Positions 60,212-64,000 of a stretch of 64,000 nucleotides of DNA are shown one piece after another. The DNA is from Kaistia hirudinis. Its GTDB lineage: Bacteria > Pseudomonadota > Alphaproteobacteria > Rhizobiales > Kaistiaceae. The translations under genes were made by a program, and so were the position numbers. Location of the stretch: assembly GCF_014196455.1 (NCBI RefSeq), contig NZ_JACIDS010000005.1, positions 248,001 to 312,000 of the forward strand. Direction: 5' to 3'. Every line of letters starts with the position of its first letter. Within the stretch, counting starts at the first letter, position 1. Under the pieces are notes generated by a model. The model made no database searches, was not told where the DNA came from, and worked only from the letters and a program-made list of their open reading frames with translations.

Positions 60212-61708
60212 ATGACCGCGCGCGACACCGTCATCGGCCTCGACATCGGCACCACCTCGACGATCGGCATCGCCGTGCGCATGCCGGGCGACATCCTGCA
60301 TGTCGCCTCGCGTCCGGTCACGCTCTCCTCCCCGCGCCCCGGTTGGGCCGAGGAGGACCCGGAGGAATGGTGGGCGAACAGCGTCGCGATCCTGCGCGAG
60401 ATCACGGCGACGCTCCCCGGCGGCACGGATTCGCTCGCCGGGCTCTGCGTGACCGGCATGCTGCCGGCCGTGGTGCTGCTGGATGAAAGCGGCGCCGTCC
60501 TGCGGCCGAGCATCCAGCAGAGCGACGGCCGCGTTTCCGACGAGGTCGACGCGCTCAAGGCGGAGCTCGACGAGGCGGCGTTCCTGAAGCGCACCGGCAA
60601 TGGCGTGAACCAGCAGCTTGTCGCGACCAAGCTGCGCTGGCTGGCGAAGCACGAACCGGCAATCTTCGCCCGGATCGCGACCGTGTTCGGCTCCTATGAC
60701 TATATCAACTACCGCCTGACCGGCCGACGCGCGGTGGAGCAGAACTGGGCGCTCGAAGCCGGGTTCACGGATGTCGCCACCGACCGGATCGCGCCGGACC
60801 TCGTCGCACTCGGCGGCATCCCGGCATCCGCCGTTCCGGACCGGACTGTGACGCATGAACAGATGGGCACCGTCTCCGCCGAGTCCGCCGCAGCGACGGG
60901 CCTGCCGGAAGGGCTTCCGATCTATGGCGGGGCCGCCGACCATATCGCCTCGGCGCTCGCCGCGGGCATAGCGCGTCCCGGCGATATCCTGCTGAAGTTC
61001 GGTGGCGCCGGCGACATCGTCGTCGCAGCGGATCATGCCGCGCCAGATCCGCGCCTCTATCTCGACTACCACCTCGTGCCCGGCGTCTATGCTCCGAATG
61101 GCTGCATGGCGGCATCGGGCTCGGCGCTCAACTGGCTTGCCGCCCTGATTGGCGAGACGCAGAGCGTCGAGCGCCCGCATGTCGCGCTGGACATGCTGGC
61201 CGCCGAGGTGCCGCCGGGGAGCGACGGGCTGATCTGCCTGCCCTATTTCCTCGGCGAGAAGACCCCGATCCACGATCCGCTCGCCCGCGGCACGTTCATC
61301 GGGCTGACGCTGACGCATGGCCGCGGCCATCTGTGGCGGTCGCTGCTCGAGGCGATCGCCTATGGCTTCCGGCATCATCTCGACGTGCTGCTCGACATGG
61401 GCCACACGCCCGAGCGCCTGTTCGCTTCGGATGGCGGCACACGCAGCCGGGTCTGGATGCAGATCGTGGCGGATGTCGTCGGCATGCCGCTGCAGCTGCT
61501 CGACAACCCGCACGGCTCGTCCGTGGGGGCGGCCTGGGTCGCCGCGATTGGCAGCGGGCTCAGCGACGATTGGTCGGGCGTCAGCGCCCTCGCCCGTCTC
61601 GGCGATCTCGTCATTCCGAACGAGGCCAATCGGCAGGTCTATGATGCGGGCTATCGGCGCTATCGGGCCTCGTACGAGGCCCTGAAGCCGATCTTCGCAA
61701 TGGCTTGA
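60212..61708 (+). CDS. FGGY-family carbohydrate kinase
   Basis: A 498-residue sugar kinase with the ATPase-fold phosphate loop GLDIGTTSTIGIAV, YDYINYRLTG and the C-terminal LFASDGGTRSRVWMQIVADV (as SDGGTRSRVWMQI) and GAAWVAAIGSG. It resembles xylulokinase- or gluconokinase-like members, but the sugar cannot be named. No transporter lies in this unit. A strong terminator follows. Confidence 0.92.
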   Translation: MTARDTVIGLDIGTTSTIGIAVRMPGDILHVASRPVTLSSPRPGWAEEDPEEWWANSVAILREITATLPGGTDSLAGLCVTGMLPAVVLLDESGAVLRPSIQQSDGRVSDEVDALKAELDEAAFLKRTGNGVNQQLVATKLRWLAKHEPAIFARIATVFGSYDYINYRLTGRRAVEQNWALEAGFTDVATDRIAPDLVALGGIPASAVPDRTVTHEQMGTVSAESAAATGLPEGLPIYGGAADHIASALAAGIARPGDILLKFGGAGDIVVAADHAAPDPRLYLDYHLVPGVYAPNGCMAASGSALNWLAALIGETQSVERPHVALDMLAAEVPPGSDGLICLPYFLGEKTPIHDPLARGTFIGLTLTHGRGHLWRSLLEAIAYGFRHHLDVLLDMGHTPERLFASDGGTRSRVWMQIVADVVGMPLQLLDNPHGSSVGAAWVAAIGSGLSDDWSGVSALARLGDLVIPNEANRQVYDAGYRRYRASYEALKPIFAMA

Positions 61709-61716
61709 AACAGGAA

Positions 61717-61742
61717 AAGCCGGCGCCGCGAGGCGCCGGCTT
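61717..61742. terminator. Terminator after the FGGY kinase gene
   Basis: A perfect 11-bp stem (AAGCCGGCGCC / GGCGCCGGCTT) with a GCGA loop, preceded by AAAA and followed by GT. It lies between convergent genes and can serve both. Confidence 0.8.
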
Positions 61743-61750
61743 GTCGGTGA

Positions 61751-61975
61751 TCAGTTTGCCTTGGTGGTGCCGGCCTTCGCCTTTTGCGAGGGCGACAGCT
61801 CCGACGGCTTGACCTCTGCGCCGGTGATGCCCGATCCCGGTTGCACGACGCTCAGCGGATCGGATGTCGGGAACGAATCATTGAGCTCGCCGTCCAGCTT
61901 GGTGTCGTCGCGCTGGCGCGCCTGACGCGCGGCGCGGCCGGGGACGACGGCATTCAGAATCTGATCGATGACCAT
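61751..61975 (-). CDS. Small conserved protein with SFPTSDP motif (74 aa)
   Basis: A 74-residue hydrophilic protein starting MVIDQILNAVVPG with AGGAGG 5 nt upstream of ATG 61975. The centre carries ELNDSFPTSDPLSVVQPG, the conserved D-S-F-P-x-S-D-P motif of a widespread family of small, often stress-induced proteobacterial proteins of unknown function. The ends are rich in Lys, Ala and Ser. It is probably a single-gene unit. Confidence 0.78.
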   Translation of the reverse strand: MVIDQILNAVVPGRAARQARQRDDTKLDGELNDSFPTSDPLSVVQPGSGITGAEVKPSELSPSQKAKAGTTKAN

Positions 61976-62323
61976 GATATCCTCCTGCACCGGGAGTGGT
62001 GTCGAAGGTTCAAGTCGCGACACCCGCAATCGTTCCTCGGCCCGACGCACGATCGCGCACTGAGACCAGGGAACAAGCACCGCCTCCGCGCATTGGCTCT
62101 TCGATGCACCGCGCGTCAACCGGACGTGGCGGCAAGGGGAACGGGGCGATTTTTCCGGTTTCTCGCCTCGGCCAACGAAACGGCAGCCGAGCCCCTGTCC
62201 CGCCCGCGGCGCATCACCTCTCCCGATCCTGCGCAGTCCTGATCGCCCGATCGTGACGCGCAGCAAGGCGCTGGTGCGCTATGCTCCGGGGGCTCTCGCA
62301 AGAGCTTGGACGGAGGATGGACG
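61976..62323. other. Intergenic region, no gene seen
   Basis: This 348-bp gap holds the promoters of the divergent SFPTSDP and DoxX genes. I looked for a general-stress (GGAAC...GTT) promoter before the SFPTSDP gene and found only a partial match. No RNA or credible open frame is seen. Confidence 0.5.
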
Positions 62324-62734
62324 ATGATGACCTTCCTCGAACGCTGGCAGCCGCATTGCCTCGCAGCGCTCCGGATCGTCGCGGCGTTGCTCTTCATCGA
62401 GCACGGCACGTCGAAGCTCTGGGGCTGGCCCTATGTCGACGGCCTCAGCAACCTGCCGCCCTTCACCCTGTTCTGGACCGCCGGCGTCATCGAGATCGTC
62501 GGCGGCGTGCTGCTCCTGCTCGGCCTTTTCACCCGGCCCGCGGCGTTCATCCTCTCCGGCGAGATGGCGGTCGCCTATTTCATGGAGCACCTGCCGATCG
62601 ATTTCTTCCCGATCCGCAATCAGGGCGACGCGCCGATCCTGTTCTGCTTCGTGTTCCTGTATCTCGCCGCCGCGGGACCGGGCGCCTTCAGCCTGGACGG
62701 GCTCCGGCGTGCTCAGGCGAGCGCGGACTCATAG
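62324..62734 (+). CDS. DoxX-family membrane protein
   Basis: A 136-residue, four-helix membrane protein of the DoxX/DoxD family: RIVAALLFIEHGTSKLWGWP at the start (as FIEHGTSKLWGW), GVIEIVGGVLLLLGLFTRP and MAVAYFMEH. Members are linked to redox or thiol stress. ATG 62324 has GGAGG 7 nt upstream. Its 3' end overlaps that of copZ by 22 bp on the other strand. Confidence 0.9.
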   Translation: MMTFLERWQPHCLAALRIVAALLFIEHGTSKLWGWPYVDGLSNLPPFTLFWTAGVIEIVGGVLLLLGLFTRPAAFILSGEMAVAYFMEHLPIDFFPIRNQGDAPILFCFVFLYLAAAGPGAFSLDGLRRAQASADS

Positions 62735-62910
62735 CCCACAGCATCGAGCGCCTGGCGGATTGCCTCGGCCCCGGCCGAGCTTTCGACCCGCACCGATTTG
62801 GCACCGAGATCGGCAGCGACCGTCGCCTTGGGATCGACCGCATGAACGGCCCTCTCGATCGTCGCGACGCAATGGCCGCAGGACATGTCGGGTACGTTGA
62901 GAACGAGCAT
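62713..62910 (-). CDS. copZ: Copper chaperone CopZ (heavy-metal-associated domain)
   Basis: A 65-residue HMA-domain protein with the copper site MSCGHC at about residues 9-14 and the usual beta-alpha-beta-beta-alpha-beta layout. It should carry Cu(I) to CopA, encoded divergently. A MerR-type promoter lies 29-59 bp upstream. The 3' end overlaps the DoxX gene. Confidence 0.93.
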   Translation of the reverse strand: MLVLNVPDMSCGHCVATIERAVHAVDPKATVAADLGAKSVRVESSAGAEAIRQALDAVGYESALA

Positions 62911-62938
62911 GAAGATCTCCTTCGATTGGATCGACCAG

Positions 62939-62969
62939 AAGATGGCCCTTCCAACGATGGAAAGGTCAA
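62939..62969 (-). promoter_or_regulatory. CueR-type promoter of copZ
   Basis: On the minus strand TTGACC (62969-62964) is followed by a 19-bp spacer holding the inverted repeat CTTTCCA...TGGAAGG, then CATCTT as a weak -10. The overlong spacer and the palindrome are the MerR/CueR signature. Confidence 0.8.
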
Positions 62970-62994
62970 GAGGATGAAACCTCCGATCCCGCCC

Positions 62995-63025
62995 TTGACC
63001 TTCCCATGATGGGAAGCTCTATCTA
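62995..63025 (+). promoter_or_regulatory. CueR-type promoter of copA
   Basis: TTGACC (62995-63000), a 19-bp spacer containing CTTCCCA-TGA-TGGGAAG, and TATCTA (63020-63025). Activation would require CueR to untwist the DNA on Cu(I) binding. The repeat is nearly the same as that before copZ. The cueR gene itself is not in the window. Confidence 0.85.
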
Positions 63026-63055
63026 GGGTGCGTTCCCGAACAAGGAGGCGCGTCC

Positions 63056-64000
63056 ATGTCCCGTCATGCCCATCCCGAACAGCTCACCAAAGCCGAGCCG
63101 ATCGACCTTTCGATCGAGGGCATGAGCTGCGCCTCCTGCGTCAGCCGGGTCGAGAAGGCGCTGAAGAAGGTGCCCGGCGTCGAGAGCGCCAGCGTCAATC
63201 TGGCCACGGAGCGCGCCCGCATCGAAGGCGCGCCCGCATCGACCGAAGCGCTCCAGGCTGCGGTGCGCGCGATCGGCTACGACGCCCATGTGATCGACCA
63301 CAGCCAGCCGATGCACGACCATGCGCACATGCATGACGAGGATGCGAAGCTTTTGCTTCGCGACACGATCATCGCGGCGGTGCTCACGGCCCCGATCTTC
63401 ATCGTCGAGATGGGCGGGCATCTCGTCCCGGCCTTCCACCACTGGACGATGATGACGCTCGGGCCGTGGAACGGCTATCTCCAGTTCATCCTCGCGACCA
63501 TCATTCTCGCCTGGCCCGGACGGCGCTTCTTCGTCTCCGGCATTCCTGCGCTGCTGCATGGCGCGCCCGAGATGAACGCGCTCGTCGCGCTCGGATCCGG
63601 CGCCGCCTGGCTGTATTCAACGGTGGCGACCTTCTTCCCCGGCGTCCTGCCCGAGGGCACGGCGAGCCTGTATTTCGAGGCGGCGGCGGTGATCGTCACG
63701 CTGATCCTGCTCGGACGGCTTCTGGAGGCGCGCGCCAAGGGCCGTACCGGCGCGGCGATCAGCAAGTTGATCAACCTCGCGCCGAAGACCGCGCGGGTCG
63801 AGCGCCATGGCGCCGAGGCCGACATCCCGATCGACGCGGTTCAGGTTGGCGACCGCATCATCGTCCGGCCAGGCGAGCGCATTCCCGTCGACGGGACGGT
63901 CGTCGAAGGCGCGTCTTTCGTAGATGAATCCATGATCTCGGGCGAGCCCGCCCCCGTCGCCAAGAAGGGCGGCGACGAGGTCGTCGGCGGCACGATCAAC
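63056..64000 (+). CDS. copA: Cu(I)-exporting P-type ATPase CopA, N-terminal part
   Basis: The gene runs off the right edge; 315 codons are visible. One N-terminal HMA domain has the site GMSCASC at about 22-28. A His-rich linker [10 protein letters not shown] (about 86-95) follows, then four transmembrane helices (about 100-235), and the actuator domain begins with the SGEP loop (about 301-304). Start ATG 63056 with AAGGAGG upstream. The phosphorylation and CPC motifs lie beyond the edge. Confidence 0.95.
   Translation, partial: MSRHAHPEQLTKAEPIDLSIEGMSCASCVSRVEKALKKVPGVESASVNLATERARIEGAPASTEALQAAVRAIGYDAHVIDHSQPMHDHAHMHDEDAKLLLRDTIIAAVLTAPIFIVEMGGHLVPAFHHWTMMTLGPWNGYLQFILATIILAWPGRRFFVSGIPALLHGAPEMNALVALGSGAAWLYSTVATFFPGVLPEGTASLYFEAAAVIVTLILLGRLLEARAKGRTGAAISKLINLAPKTARVERHGAEADIPIDAVQVGDRIIVRPGERIPVDGTVVEGASFVDESMISGEPAPVAKKGGDEVVGGTIN

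Overview
The window is a dense, high-GC stretch of a bacterial chromosome, about 90 percent coding. Gene content points to an alphaproteobacterium, most probably Hyphomicrobiales (Rhizobiales). The evidence is an ArsR-methyltransferase fusion beside metF, a two-gene MetH, a nagQ-SIS-nagA-nagK amino-sugar cluster, a BiuH-like biuret hydrolase, AzlCD, DUF2336, and short palindromic repeats rich in CCTC/GAGG. I cannot fix the genus. No rRNA, tRNA, CRISPR array, IS transposase or integrase was seen. The nearest thing to a phage trace is one isolated endolysin-like GH19 gene at 32.9 kb.

Layout. 0-3.1 kb: a truncated exported protein, a cell-wall amidase, a TerB/DnaJ protein and a membrane protein. 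3.3-7.1 kb: a fused 5-oxoprolinase/hydantoinase carrying an in-frame palindromic repeat. 7.3-10.6 kb: ADH/HxlR pair, hemerythrin protein, extensin-like lipoprotein. 10.7-14.6 kb: a GntR/FCD-centred divergon with a small RHH-like protein plus a DUF1989 protein on one side, and regulator, flavin reductase and a BMP-type binding protein on the other. 14.6-18.3 kb: DUF2336, a 27-residue membrane protein, azlCD, a GT90 glycosyltransferase. 18.3-24.9 kb: methionine-cycle block (metH in two genes, metF, ArsR-methyltransferase) with a phd-vapC toxin-antitoxin pair sitting between metF and metH and a 24-bp perfect palindrome at its head. 24.9-29.2 kb: B3/B4 protein, mntP with a manganese riboswitch, catalase and divergent oxyR. 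29.2-37 kb: a degenerate Mrr-like protein, tam, a second hemerythrin-like gene, the endolysin, ettA, a Sel1 protein and an FAD reductase. 37-43.2 kb: amino-sugar operon with cutC and a sugar-ABC ATPase. 43.2-46.7 kb: a biuret/allophanate-type operon containing an isochorismatase pseudoenzyme. 46.7-51.1 kb: SDR, tiny membrane protein and a sugar-type ABC importer without its own ATPase. 51.5-56.5 kb: flavoprotein, questin-oxidase-like protein, amidohydrolase and MFS transporter. 56.5-61.7 kb: a DeoR-centred divergon with SDR, epimerase, BtpA/SgcQ protein and FGGY kinase. 61.7-64 kb: a small SFPTSDP protein, DoxX, and divergent copZ/copA with MerR-type 19-bp-spacer promoters.

How the parts work together. 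Most of the window is nutrient capture (amino sugars, ureides, sugars, branched-chain amino-acid export) interleaved with stress functions: peroxide (OxyR-KatA), manganese (MntP), copper (CopA/CopZ) and possibly nitrosative stress (two hemerythrin genes sharing the same CRP-like site at nearly identical spacing). The most unusual items are the toxin-antitoxin pair embedded in the met operon, the protein-coding palindromic repeat in the oxoprolinase, the inactive-looking partner of the biuret hydrolase, the nuclease-dead Mrr-like protein, and the uncharacterised 51-56 kb flavoprotein/questin-oxidase/amidohydrolase operon.
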